Shown here piece by piece: positions 10,208-21,314 of a stretch of 64,000 bases of DNA. This stretch comes from Drechslerella dactyloides (Eukaryota; Ascomycota; Orbiliomycetes; Orbiliales; Orbiliaceae). The translations under genes were made by a program, and so were the position numbers. The stretch spans positions 1,612,001-1,676,000 of the forward strand of contig JAGTWJ010000017.1 in assembly GCA_020064725.1 (NCBI GenBank), in the 5' to 3' direction. The notes under the pieces were generated by a model. The model searched no databases, was not told the origin of the DNA, and saw nothing but the letters and a program-made list of their open reading frames with translations. Positions within the stretch are counted from its first letter, which is position 1; each line of letters begins with the position of its first letter.

Positions 10208-12976
10208 TTACGATCCGCGATGCCCATTAGTTAGCGAATGAGATGTTGCGTTTGGAGGGTCCAGGTCCATCGCCGTACTGGACTCGGTCGGAATCGAAAG
10301 CTTGGTCTCCCCCTCGAAATCCGAGGCGGCGGCCACGCCGTTGTTTACCACTGGTGGGCTCTTGTCTTTCCTCTGAGATTCCGCTCTCTTGCGCGAATAC
10401 TCACTCAGGCTCATTTTCTTGTGTACGGATGGGGTTGCTGGCATACTTGACTGGGCCGCAGTGACTGGAACAATCGGAGTTGATACGGGTGATGGGTTTG
10501 TAGCCTGTGGCAATGAGGGTAAAGCGGGCGGGGTTGGAGACTGCAGCTTTGGAGGTTCTGGCAAGGCGTTGGTGATTGGCACATCGAGCGTTTGCCCTGA
10601 TGGCGTCTGCAACTGGAGTTCCGCAACATTTGTCGTTGTGACAGTAGAATCAGTGCCTGGTCCACCAGTGCCGTTGACGGAGATGCCGTTCGTTTCAAGG
10701 TCGGCCGAAGCGGGAGGTTCAACTTTGACGACGTGGTCCACCGTCCGCTCAACATCGACCGACATGACGTTCGGAGGTGTAACCTCGGCGACTTGAAGGT
10801 TTGCAGGAGGCTCGATATTGGCAGAGGCATCCGCATCTGTCATCACTGTGTCGTTATCGGCCAGACGTTCTTTGGATAGCGAATCCTCCTCTTTGACAAT
10901 AGACAGCTGTTGTTTCAGAGCATTCTCCCGCTGTTGGGTTAGTTCCCTCCACTCCAGAAGAATCCTCATTTTCCGACTGCTTGCGATGGGTTTCGGTGTG
11001 TTACGGACAGGCACATCAATTTCAGTCTGAACACCACCATCCACGTACGAGGTTTTGGTGGTGGCCGATTGCGATGATATTCCGTTGACCTGCATTTTCC
11101 GGATGTTCTGAGCCGAGTGAGCCACGTCTAGAAGTGCAGCAGGTTGTCCGCCAGCGACCGTCGCCAGAGCTTGTGGCAGAGCCTGATCGGCTGGCTGTTT
11201 GGGTGACTGTGACTTGTAGTTGGATTCCGGTATACCACCAGGCAGCGATGGTTGTGCAGAGGGTTGCGATCCAGCGGTTGGCCGTTTTATTCGCTTGTTC
11301 CCGCGTGAGGAGTCCGGATTGGTCAGTTTCTCGATAAGGTTGATGGTCTCTTTCATTTTGCGAGCCTCCCTGGCTGACGAATTCTGATCGGTGATGACAC
11401 TGCTTTGCGTGATTTCCGCAGACGGGAACGTGGGAGTCCGGTCTCTGCTTTCGGACTTGCGATGGGATGATGTGCTTGAAGAGCGTCTCTTGTATTTGCT
11501 TTCCGGGTCATGTTTCTCGGGGCTTGGATCACGGCCTGTGGCGTTAAAGTCCTGCATTTCCCGCCAGCGACGTTTAGTCCCTGCCTTGGCAGCCTTTTTG
11601 GGCTTTCCGACCGGAACATCTCCCTTGAGCCGGGACATGATACATGTTTCCCGATCTACGCAAGCGCATTCGCCGACAGTGGTGGTGAGAACTTCCGCCC
11701 AGGTCGACATCTTATGCAAGACCTCGGCGTCCAGATCTTCGAGTGACAGATCACCGTTCAGCAATCTGAGGAAAGGGAGAGAGGGGTCCCATTCCCAGCC
11801 GATGGTCAACTCGACACCTCGTTCGATCGGTTGGTTCGTGTAAAGTGCGAATCTCAGATCGGTGCCATCGATTACCATGGTCTCGAATTTCAAGTTGGGT
11901 CTGCAGCTCCTCCGAACGAATCTGGCTTCCGAACCGCATCTCCTCGCATCGATGTAGATTGGCAGTTGAGGGTGGAACAAGACGAAGGCTTTGGGATGCC
12001 TTATCCGCTGATACTGATTCAAAGTGTCTTGAATGTAACTCGTTCTGGAGCCGATCTCACCGACATACTCGATAACGAACTGGTCCGCTTTGGAAGGTGC
12101 ATCGGCCACAAGGCGGACAAGCGGCAGCCCCAGAGCGGAGAGTTCCTCCGGGGAAGAGACCCATCTCACGGTGTGGCCGGATGGAATGAGTTGATGAAAT
12201 TCCGACGTTGAGTATCGCCGAGGGAGGCAAGGTATTGAAGAATCCGAGGCATTTATCGTGGGTTTAGCGCGGTGAAGAGCGTCATGGGTCCATGTTTTTA
12301 TCTTGTGATCGATTTCGGGCGAGACGATGGTGTTGCTGGATATCGGGGTGTATTCCTTGGTGTACACGCAAGGTGGAACTTCCGAATCCGATGCGAGGTC
12401 TCTCTCGATGCTTGGACTCTTGCCGGTGGGAGAATGTTCGTCGGGAGACGCAGATGTGTCCGGGAGGCTGGCGTGAGGTTGAGGAGGTATCGGCCTCTGT
12501 CTCGCTCGAGATTTTCCGGCCACTTGTTCTTTAGGACTTGGAGGTTTGTGCGACAGGCTCTCGGACACGCTTCTCGAGTGTCCGGAGCCGTTCGTTTCCC
12601 GCTTTCGATGAGAGGCTCCAGCGGTGCGTTTTGGATGGGCTGGCGCCTTCCGTCCCTCACCCTCGAATCGCTTGTACTGGATAGCCTTGGCTCTCTTGAG
12701 GTCATCGTTCTGGAGATCTCTAATCTCGCAGTAGTAACAGATGAAGATTTCCGGGATGTTCTTGGGGTTTATCTTGACGCAGATTCCGTGCTGCCAGCGC
12801 GAACATTTATCGCACTGAATGGTGAAGCCATCGTCGAGATCGTACCCGCAGAAGCACCGGATTTCGCTGGTTATAGAGGCGTTTGGGAGATCCTGCGGCG
12901 AGAGAAGGTTCCGGGTGGACGAAGGATTCGAGGGGGTAGGGGATGGACGCGAGCCATTTGTGAGAACCTCATTCAT
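10208..12976 (-). CDS. SET3: PHD finger and SET domain protein, Set3-like
   Basis: Single-exon 922-aa protein resembling Set3, the scaffold of the Set3C/Hos2 histone deacetylase complex, and metazoan MLL5/SETD5. A C4HC3 PHD finger lies at residues 41-83 (CFCGYDLDDG...CDKC..WQHGIC...CYYC); in yeast it reads methylated H3K4. The SET domain follows at roughly 295-410 (FVIEYVGEIG, YIDARRCG, RRSCRPNL, ELTIGWEWD). The normally invariant NH of the NHSC motif is RR, as in Set3/MLL5 proteins, which are regarded as lacking methyltransferase activity. The remaining 500 residues are Ser/Pro/Lys-rich and probably disordered. A role in transcriptional repression through histone deacetylation is inferred from the family. 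The Arg-rich, Lys-rich middle could carry nuclear import signals. Confidence 0.88.
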   Translation of the reverse strand: MNEVLTNGSRPSPTPSNPSSTRNLLSPQDLPNASITSEIRCFCGYDLDDGFTIQCDKCSRWQHGICVKINPKNIPEIFICYYCEIRDLQNDDLKRAKAIQYKRFEGEGRKAPAHPKRTAGASHRKRETNGSGHSRSVSESLSHKPPSPKEQVAGKSRARQRPIPPQPHASLPDTSASPDEHSPTGKSPSIERDLASDSEVPPCVYTKEYTPISSNTIVSPEIDHKIKTWTHDALHRAKPTINASDSSIPCLPRRYSTSEFHQLIPSGHTVRWVSSPEELSALGLPLVRLVADAPSKADQFVIEYVGEIGSRTSYIQDTLNQYQRIRHPKAFVLFHPQLPIYIDARRCGSEARFVRRSCRPNLKFETMVIDGTDLRFALYTNQPIERGVELTIGWEWDPSLPFLRLLNGDLSLEDLDAEVLHKMSTWAEVLTTTVGECACVDRETCIMSRLKGDVPVGKPKKAAKAGTKRRWREMQDFNATGRDPSPEKHDPESKYKRRSSSTSSHRKSESRDRTPTFPSAEITQSSVITDQNSSAREARKMKETINLIEKLTNPDSSRGNKRIKRPTAGSQPSAQPSLPGGIPESNYKSQSPKQPADQALPQALATVAGGQPAALLDVAHSAQNIRKMQVNGISSQSATTKTSYVDGGVQTEIDVPVRNTPKPIASSRKMRILLEWRELTQQRENALKQQLSIVKEEDSLSKERLADNDTVMTDADASANIEPPANLQVAEVTPPNVMSVDVERTVDHVVKVEPPASADLETNGISVNGTGGPGTDSTVTTTNVAELQLQTPSGQTLDVPITNALPEPPKLQSPTPPALPSLPQATNPSPVSTPIVPVTAAQSSMPATPSVHKKMSLSEYSRKRAESQRKDKSPPVVNNGVAAASDFEGETKLSIPTESSTAMDLDPPNATSHSLTNGHRGS

Positions 12977-15900
12977 TCTAGCTTAGGATGAAGCCCTCTC
13001 TTCCAAGGCGGCGAGGGCACAGCAGAAGGGAAAAAGGAAGACAGGTGAGTTTAGAAGTGTATTAACCGGATGATCATCCTCGTCGTCAATGGGTCGTGAA
13101 CGAAAGGGGACCGGAAGACAAAGAAACGAGAGATTTGAAACGGGAAAGCGAGGAAAAGGAGGCCCAGCTGTGAGATCCCGAAGCAATTCCGGCTTTTCTC
13201 GCCCGTCAGCGGTGATGTTTTGTCGTGGGAGCCGTCGAGGAAGGGGGGGAAGAAATCGACAACCCGGGGCTGAATCGATAAGAATCCACGAAGATCTGGG
13301 AGTGTTTCGAGAGGAGGAGGAGGAGGAGGCCTGTAGAGCGATAGCGACGGCGAAAACAACCGGCGAGAAGAGGTCAGCGATGGCCAAACGCAAACAGGGA
13401 TCGAGGTGACGGTGTCATCGAGAGCGGCGAGGGTGTCGAGAGGGGGGAAGAAGGGTGGAGAGGGAAAGGAGGAAGAGGAGGAGAGTAGGGAGAAGAAACG
13501 GAAAGAGTCGCAGAAGAGGGGGGTAGGGCAGACCAGTGGCAGGCGAGACTGGGGGACCGACGGAAACGATGGTTGAGACGACGGCTGGCCGGACGGTAGA
13601 GATCGGATTGGATTGAGTGGACGGAGGGATGGCAGGCGACGGAGACGAAGGCGATGGGGAGCGTCGAGAGATGCGGGCGGTGGTGGCGGTTGAGGTGATT
13701 CTGGTGGGTGGTGAAGGGAGCAGCGGTGAGTGAGAGAAAGAAGAAGGAGGAGGAGAATGATGCTTGTTAGCAGCAGCGATGAGAAGGAGAAGGAGGGTGA
13801 GAACGGGCGGGCGAGCGAGCGAGCGGTGTGGTGTGGTGCGGTGTGGGCAGCGTGGTGGCAGCAGCAGCAGCGGTGCTAATAAAAAATCATAATAAGAAAC
13901 GGCGGCGGCGGCGAGAGAAAAAAGGGAAGGGCGAGGGAGGAAGACGCAGCGAAAGCAGAAAGCAGAAAGCACCAGCCAAACCAGCAGAACGGACGGCAGC
14001 AGCAGCAGCAGAAGAAGCAGCAGCAGCAGCAAACGGCAGCCAGCCAGCCAAAGGCAGCCAAAGCCCGCCAGAGGCAGCGCAGCACCCGTTCAGCGGGCAA
14101 ACGGCCAGCCCGAGGCCTGTTTGTCGCTGTTTGTCCCGTTTGTCGCCGTTCGTCGCCGCCTTTGCGTTGCGTTTGTCGCCAGTTCTGCGTTGCTGCGTTG
14201 CCGCGTTGCTGCGTTGCCGCGTTGCTGCGTTGCCGCGTTGCTGCGTTTGCCCGTTGTTTACTTTTGGGCGGGTGGCCCCTTTTGCTGGCCGCCGTTTCGC
14301 TCTTCTGCTCGGTTTCCGCTGTGTATAGTAGCAGCAATTGGTGTCTCGCCGTCTCCGGCTGGCTGGGCTGGGCTCTGGGCTGGTTTCCCTGCCCGGCGTG
14401 GTAGCATCATCCACCACCACCATCACCATCATCGCCGATGGCCCCATCCGCCTCCCTTGCTGCTGCCCAATCCACCAAGTGCGTCCGCAAGTAAGAGCTT
14501 GAACTGTCTCGGGCCTGGCTGCTGTCGGTACCCACCTGGCTTCAGCCAAAACTCCCTTTCGGAGTCCCCCTTTTGCTGCGGGAGGAAGCTCCTCCTGCTG
14601 GCTGCATGCAATTTGAACCCTCCGCAGACTTCAGAGAAATTTCCATGCTGCCGTCCCTCCATCCACACGCACCCTTTTCACTCGCTCGCTCACCCAGCTT
14701 CACGCCCCCAATTTCCATGGCCGTCCGTGTGGGATGGTTTGCGACCCGTCGCTGCTAGCGAAACGCATGTGGCACCGACGCCCTCCGTCCTGCATCAGCG
14801 CGAAATGTAAAGTAATCGGTCGAGCACAACTCCGCTCCGGAGCCTGGAATCCAGAGCCCCCAGCCAGCAAGCCAGCCAGCAAGCCGTATCGTAGTACCTA
14901 TCGTCGGGGACCTTGATAGAGGGAGAGACAGGCACAGATAAGCCGGACTTGCCAGTCGTGACGAAGAAGAAAGATACCACCTCCCATCCCTGAAACCATC
15001 CCCTTTCGAGAATAGCGCCATGCATCCGGCCTGCAGAGAGCCTAGCAAACATTAGTGTCAAACCAGCCGGATCCTTGCTTTTTTCCATCTATTTTTCTTC
15101 CCTCCTGCAGTCCGCCAGTGACGAAAACGCGGGATGGGGAAATCGTCATTGGGGCAAGATTCGCGACTGGTCCCTCGCTTTAACGAGGCTCCCCGCCTTG
15201 TATTCGCTGTCCTTCAGGTAGGAAAAAAATAATGGAGAGGAGAGGAAAGAGGAGGCAAGAGAGAGAACGAGAGAAAGCGTGTGTATGCGGCAGCCGTCGA
15301 AGATTCACGGTCGAGCCATATACGCGTGTCTGTGGATATCGGCTCCTTCGTAGAAAATGTAAAAAAGCCGTGGCCGTTTGATATATGTGCAGAGGTGCGG
15401 CAGGCTGCCGACACATGAGATGGAGAAGGATGCGAACAACTGGATCGATGGGTCTCAGGACCGTTCCACCGCGCCGGTGAATAAAAGGGAAGAAAGAAGA
15501 TGGAAAAAGATGAAGCAAAGAACGTCATGGCGGACGGCCGGAACGACCCTCATGCCGGAACAGGTGCCTCAAGCACCGACGCTGCATTCTCCGGAGCATC
15601 GTAGCACGTAATGTAGAATGCCGCTTCAAATCGTCCTCGGCGGAATCCTATCAGGAACACCGGTATCAATACCTGTACGGACGGCGCATGGTCCAGTGTT
15701 ATCGTCGAGGGTGCCGGTGCCGTCTCCATGTCATGCAGGATATAGCCAAAGACAGGAACACATACCGCTCGCTTTATATCGCAGTGCGAGAAAAGTACTG
15801 ACATACCAGCGCCCAGATGCCTCCTCGCCTGGGGGGCTATACCGTATTTTAAGCTCCGTTGGCTTCTTTCGGTTTTTTTTCCTCGTGCTGATGCTGGTCG

Positions 15901-16325
15901 GGTGGTCACATTGCTCGCATCGATTTGGTTGGCTGAGCTCAGCCCGTTTCGTCTCAACGGCGGATGGCTGGTAAAATGCTTGGCGGCCACCGCCATGCGC
16001 TCATCGTCATCAGCATCATCAGATCACAAAAGCCTCCTTCCCTCCTTCCCTCCTTCCTCCCTTCCTTCTTCATCCTCTTGTTAGGTACTTTTCGCCATCT
16101 TCCTAGGCGACCGCTCCCGAGGGCCCGACAACCCCATCCTTGCATCCCAAGTCACGCTCCCGCCCACCAAAGGAAGAGAGCCCTTCAACAACACTCCGAG
16201 CCGGCCGAGCTAGGCTGATATTCCGCTCCCTCGCCAGCACTTCTCTCTTGCCACAGCACATAGACAACTCACCACCACCACAACCACCCACCGGAAAGTT
16301 CCCTTAGCACCAACAGCATCTCGCC
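12977..16325. other. 3.3-kb divergent intergenic region, SET3 / NPC2
   Basis: Contains long purine-rich stretches on the + strand (13420-13560; pyrimidine-rich in the SET3 direction), CAG-rich sequence (13855-14060), a 16-bp tandem repeat (about 14185-14250) and a CCTT tract (16032-16075) just upstream of the NPC2-like gene. Open frames of up to about 200 codons here are runs of Leu, Pro, Ser or Arg with no family resemblance, so I do not call them genes. Probably long 5' leaders and promoters of both neighbours. Confidence 0.55.
14185..14250. repeat. 16-bp tandem repeat, about 4 copies
   Basis: Unit GTTGCTGCGTTGCCGC repeats about four times with little change, in noncoding sequence between SET3 and NPC2. 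Confidence 0.85.
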
Positions 16326-17014
16326 ATGAAGTTCTCCAACTTTCTATCCGCATCGGCCGCCGTCGTCGCCTCGGTATCGGCGTTCGCGATCGATCTCAAA
16401 GCCCAACAACCTATCGGCGCTTTGGGTGGCGAGATTCCCGGCGGTTCTCCCATCAACCACTGCTCGAATCCAGACACCGATCTCATCCAGATCGACAGAA
16501 TCTACATAAGCCCGAATCCACCTCAACGGTCAGTATTAGCTATACCTAGCCTTCTCCCGCAAACTCCTAGCACAGTCCTTCCGCAGAGACTAACATTCTC
16601 ACATCGCTACCAGCGGCCAACAACTACACTTCGAAGCCTCGGGCATCGTTAAGAAGCGCATCGAAGAAGGCGCTTACCTCAAGGTCGATGTCATTTACAA
16701 CAGATACATCCACCTCATCCGAAATCAAACGTTCGACTTCTGCGAGAACATTCAGAAAGCGGAGGTCGATATCTCGTGCCCCATCGAAGAGGGCCCGTTA
16801 ACCGTCGTCAAGGAAGTGGATCTTCCGGGCGAAATCCCACCGGTATGCCGGAACCCCTTGTTATATCTTTGATCGAATCCACCTGGAAAGATAACATCGA
16901 AGCTGACTGCTCGATCAACAGGGCAAATTCATCGTCACCGCATTTTTGTACACTGTGAACGACGAGATGATGACCTGCCTGCATGCTGAAACTACATTCA
17001 ATCGCGCCTCGTAG
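16326..17014 (+). CDS. NPC2: NPC2-like phosphatidylglycerol/phosphatidylinositol transfer protein
   Basis: Predicted 174-aa secreted or vacuolar ML-domain protein that binds and transfers lipids (sterols, PG or PI) in the vacuole lumen. Three exons: 16326-16528, 16614-16842, 16922-17014; phases agree. A signal peptide (MKFSNFLSASAAVVASVSA) is followed by an ML domain with IPGGSPINHCSNP, ISPNPPQRGQQLHFEASG, FDFCENIQKAEVDISCPI and GKFIVTAFLYTVND. Six cysteines are placed as in fungal NPC2 proteins and should form three disulfides. The second-half motif PGEIPPGKF is typical. One N-glycosylation sequon (RNQT) is present. The length matches the family (about 170-180 aa). The gene converges on the V-ATPase subunit F gene downstream. 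Confidence 0.92.
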
Positions 17015-17693
17015 GCCTACAGTCTGATCGCGGGGAGTTCACCGAACTATATCAGAGTGTCTTTCGCCCACCCCTTGCTCTCTTCCATTTTCTTTTGTTT
17101 CCTTTTTCTCTTCTCGTCTTCTTGTGTTTGGGAACAACAGCCAGTTTTTTTTTTTTTTTTTCTCGCTCAGGGGGTCATTCATGCATTCAACGCAGTAATG
17201 TCGGAAGTCATTGGTCAGATTGTCTGCCTTACGTTGTCTTAACCTCACGGTAACGCTCAGTATTTTGGATGCCTGCTTTGTACAACAGATCAATGCCAGC
17301 CAGCTTGTTTTCGCATTTTGTCCTACATGGTTTAGAGCCGGATTTCTGATTGCAATTTCGTTGGGTTCGATCTGTCGATATTTGTGTGTCCTATTTCAAT
17401 TAGATTGGAAAGTTTGGAACGTCAGGAGCACTTGCACGATGATATCCTTTGTGAAGACAGCACTCTCATGCATGACAAGCAGTATTGTATGTAATACGAA
17501 TTTACAGTCAACTGCAGGAAATCAAGTCGATAGGAGTCCAAAGTCGGTAAAGACCCGAGCGACCAATCATATCGAAGGGGCTGATGATGTAATGCAGCTC
17601 TGACAAGGTTGCAAACATGTAATTCGCTTTGCAATGGAACATTCTCTATATTCTAAACCACTCTCTAGTGAAATATATATGCATAAAGCCCGT
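17015..17693. other. Convergent intergenic, NPC2 / VMA7
   Basis: About 680 bp of 3' sequence for both genes, with a T run at 17146-17161. No conserved frame or RNA gene seen. Confidence 0.5.
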
Positions 17694-18316
17694 CTATTCG
17701 CCAAATAGCTTCCGGACCCTCTTCAGCACACTGTCCTTCTCCGGGTCATACGGGTGGTCCTTTGCTGGGATCTCGAGCACCGCCGGAAACGCAGCGGTGT
17801 ACATATCGATCTTATATCGTATCTTTTCGGCAACCTGTAACGAATAGCCGAGTTGTCTCTGTTTTTAGCGCCACTTGTTGCGAAAGCCACTGCCGATGCG
17901 ATGGCTTCTTAGTGGGGGGGCTGGGGGACGGGGGACGGGGGATCGTACGTGCTGGTTGATGAGCAAGATGCCGATGTCCTTGCGGGCCACCAGGTCGTCA
18001 AACGACTTTTCAATCTTGTCGGTCTCGGTCTTGGGGTCGACGATGAAGAAGTTGCGGGTAGCCGACGGACCGGTCGTTACATGCTGTCATGACGTAGGAG
18101 TGAGCAGGCGGATTCTACCCCGCGGGAGTGGTGGTATTGTAGCGAAAGACAGCACTTACGCCGATTCCCGCAAGAAGAAGGCCGGTCACCGTGTCCTAGA
18201 TGCCCACGCTCGGGCCGTTAGCACCAGCGAGCAGGGGAGCAGAGGCCTCTGGGACCCACCTCATCGCCAATGACAGCAAGGAAGTTTCGATCCTTATAGG
18301 ACGCCGGCGTGGCCAT
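17694..18316 (-). CDS. VMA7: V-type proton ATPase subunit F
   Basis: Predicted 122-aa subunit F of the vacuolar ATPase V1 sector. It forms part of the central rotor with subunit D and couples ATP hydrolysis to proton pumping. Four exons: 18260-18316, 18160-18195 (36 nt), 17949-18083, 17694-17834, all in phase. Sequence landmarks: RNFLAVIGDEDTVTGLLLAG, NFFIVDPKTET, DIGILLINQHVAEKIR and the nearly invariant C-terminal block AVLEIPAKDHPYDPEKDS. The length equals that of fungal Vma7 (118-124 aa). The start MATPASYKDRNFLAVIGDE is the only one that places the conserved block near the N-terminus. Divergently transcribed from the MFS transporter gene 543 bp away. Confidence 0.95.
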
Positions 18317-18859
18317 GTTGAAATGTCGGTCTGGGGGTTTCTGGTGTTCGATGCAGTGCAGAATGATGGGATGGACATGTACAAGGGCTCGCGGGAGCAG
18401 CCCGAACGGCCCAAACGTGTTGCGATGGCCCCGGACAGCAGCGCCAAGCACCGGCTGGGACCCAGCTTGCCGTCCAGCTGCTGGTCAATGGCGAAATGAA
18501 AAGTCCAGCGGCGATAGAGGCTGAGGACCCCTAACTCCGGCCGCGTATCCGAGATGAAGGGTGTGATAAAAAGACCAGTGGTCGACGCCAAGGGCTTCTG
18601 CAGAACACCTTTTCTGTTTTTCACAGCTATTGTCCAGCTGAAGGGCTGGGTTTCGCTCATTCAATTTTCGAGATATCTCCCCTGTCGACTGTCCGGTTCC
18701 GATATCCGTTTCGTTCGTTCTGGCTGGCTATTCGCAGGCTGGTTGCACAAATACCACGCGGTCAACACACTCGCGACCAGCTCGTACAATTGGTCGTGTG
18801 TCCCGGTACATGCAGCCTCCCAATAGAAATAGTAATACTTACAGGCCAGTGTATAAATA
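18317..18859. other. Divergent promoter region, VMA7 / MFS
   Basis: 543 bp between two start codons; presumably both promoters. No gene seen. Confidence 0.5.
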
Positions 18860-20720
18860 ATGAGTCGCGAAGCAGCGGGTTGCAGTGAGAGGAACGAGGA
18901 GCTAGGTATTTCCCAGGCTGAGCCTGAGAAAGACATCCCAATAGAAAAGGCGGACGAGGGAGGAGATGCAACAGCAGTCGCCCAAGAGCCAGCAGGACCG
19001 CCCTATTCGATATTCACCGAAGCCCAGAAAAGATGGATTGTCTTCCTCGCCACCATAGCGGCATTCTTCTCGCCGTTCAGTTCCACCATCTACCTCCCCG
19101 CCCTGCTGCCGGTCCAGAAGGACCTGGGCATATCCTCAACCGAGGTCAACCTGTCCCTGACCACATATCTGATCTTCCAAGCCATCGCGCCAACTTTCAC
19201 GGGTGAGCTGTCGGATAGCTTGGGCAGGCGGCCCGTCTATCTTATCTCGATGACTATTTACGTGGGAGCTTGCGTTGGTCTAGCTCTGCAGAAGAGTCTC
19301 GTTGCACTGCTGTTGCTTCGGATGCTGCAGAGCTCTGGTAGCTCCGGTAAGCCTTTCAACCTTCAACTCGGTTATGTAGTCAATCTTGATATCTGACACC
19401 CCTGTGACAGGCACTATTGCGATAGGATTCGGCTCTATCGCGGACATTTCGACCTCAGCCGAGCGAGGCAAATACGTTGGCATGATGAACGCATTCCCAC
19501 TCTCTTCGCCGGCTCTGGGGCCTGTAATTGGCGGTGCCATCGCAGAGCGGGCTGGCTGGAGGTGGATATTCTGGTTCCTGGTCATCTTCTCGGCCGTCGC
19601 GGTTGCGCTGATGGCCCTGGGTCTCCCCGAGACCAACCGCAAGATTGTTGGAAACGGCAGCATCCCGCCATCTCGGCTGAATCGCGCCCCGTTGCAAAAG
19701 CTGGTCAACCCGCTTTCCCGCGACCCGCCTGAAGGCGTGGAAGTGAGAAAGAGGACGAAGCGCGACCTTATCCCCAACCCGTTCCGCAGCGTGTTGATCA
19801 TGTTCAACAAGGACGTCAGCGTAATTCTCTTCGTCATGAGCCTCTACTACGCGGCATTCTACGCCGTCAATGCGAGCCTGCCAAAGCTCTTTTCAAACAT
19901 ATACGGTTACAACGATCTCGAGATCGGCCTTTGCTACTTTTCGTTCGGCGTAGGCGCAATACTCGCCAGCGTCGCAAATGGCAAGATTATCGACCGCGAT
20001 TTTCGGATAGTAGCCGAGACGGAGGGAATCACGGTCGACCGTAAGAATATGACGGATATGGCCAAGTTCCCGTTGGAGAGGGCCAGGCTGAGAAGCGTAT
20101 GGTATTCCATGGTGGTTTATATCGTTGCTATAGTCCCATACGGGTGGGCTTTGCAATACGGCGCGGTAAGAACCTATACTGCATCCAGAAGAACGTAATA
20201 TACCAGGAACCATTCTAACATGTTGCTTCTGTTGTTTGCGAACAGCACGTAGCTGTGCCTCTGGTCTTGCTGTTCATCCAAGGATTTACAGCCATCTGTG
20301 TGGTAAATGTAAGTCTAGTCACGCAACATCGGTTCGAATTCATTTAGTTACCAGAATTCGATGGTCGGTTTTCTCTTCAGCGGACAAATTCTGAGAAGTC
20401 GATGCTGATGAAATGCCCATTCACAGACCGTCTCGATATTCCTGGTAGATCTCTACCCCGCTGCTCCTGCAACTGCTACAGCGTCGGGGAATCTATCACG
20501 ATGCATGTTTGGCGCCTTATCGACTAGCGTCGTGGACATTATGCTGGACAACCTCGGAATTGGATGGACATTCACCTTCTGGGGCTTGATCTGCATAATA
20601 TGCTTTCCATTTCTCCACTGGGATAGGCATTATGGCTATAAATCGAGGATTGCAAGGTATGAGGCGCTGATAAAAAAGCAGGGGGCGGAAAAGCGTCGGC
20701 CTGAACAGACCAATGCATGA
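18860..20720 (+). CDS. MFS transporter, DHA1 drug:H+ antiporter type
   Basis: Predicted 532-aa major facilitator with an acidic cytosolic N-terminus and about 12 membrane helices, resembling fungal Qdr/polyamine-type DHA1 exporters. Four exons: 18860-19346, 19411-20165, 20246-20308, 20427-20720, in phase. Helix 1 begins WIVFLATIAAFFSPFSSTIY. Motif A, GELSDSLGRRP, sits between helices 2 and 3, and the motif C-like region GPVIGGAIAERAGWRW in helix 5. A long charged loop (EVRKRTKRDLIPNPFRS) separates the two six-helix halves. The last exon holds TASGNLSRCMFGALSTSVVD and a charged C-tail. Substrate unknown. The neighbours are housekeeping genes, so there is no sign of a secondary-metabolite cluster. 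Confidence 0.88.
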
Positions 20721-21314
20721 GTACCTATATTAATTCAGATTCTACCCGCATGTAATACACCCAAGGGATACCCGGGACGTATATGCTTACGATAAGCATG
20801 TGCGAGGACTCAAAGCTCCTAATTTAGAGAAAGAACTGGATGGTGAGCGTAGACAGCAGCAGCAGTTCGAAGGAAACAATAGCATACCAATCTACATACT
20901 CAGACTTACTTAATATCTACTGTTGATGTTACGTGTGTCCAGCTTCTGGTTCACGAGACGAGTTGATGTAGCACATATAATTTAATCTCAATATAAGCAC
21001 TCGAGGACAGGTCAACTCTAGTAATGAACATGTATGATTGCTCGCGCATTCGGATGGACGGCCAAAAGGATTGTAGATTATACTCTAATCAAACTGAAAA
21101 CTGGCCCTTTCGAACGCCCCCAATATACTCTCCGTGCAAGCCAAAACCGGCACCCGTCGTTATTCAAGGATATCTAACTCTGCACCCAGTACTACCCAAG
21201 AAAAGCCCAAACGAGAGCACGCCAAAGAAAGGAATGTCGGTGACTGCGATAAATCTAGTGCAATACCAATGTCGCTTCAATGCGAATGCCAGTATAGTGG
21301 TGACAGCAGCGCCT
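20721..21314. other. Convergent intergenic, MFS / HD-domain gene
   Basis: About 590 AT-rich bases of 3' sequence. No gene seen. Confidence 0.5.

Noticed and set aside
13415..14032. Leu-rich open frame resembling a signal or membrane segment
   Set aside because: It is a translation of CAG/GCA and purine repeats in the noncoding SET3 upstream region.
18860..20720. MFS transporter as part of a metabolite or resistance cluster
   Set aside because: Neighbours are V-ATPase, NPC2, HD-domain and augmin genes; no backbone enzyme or cluster regulator is nearby.
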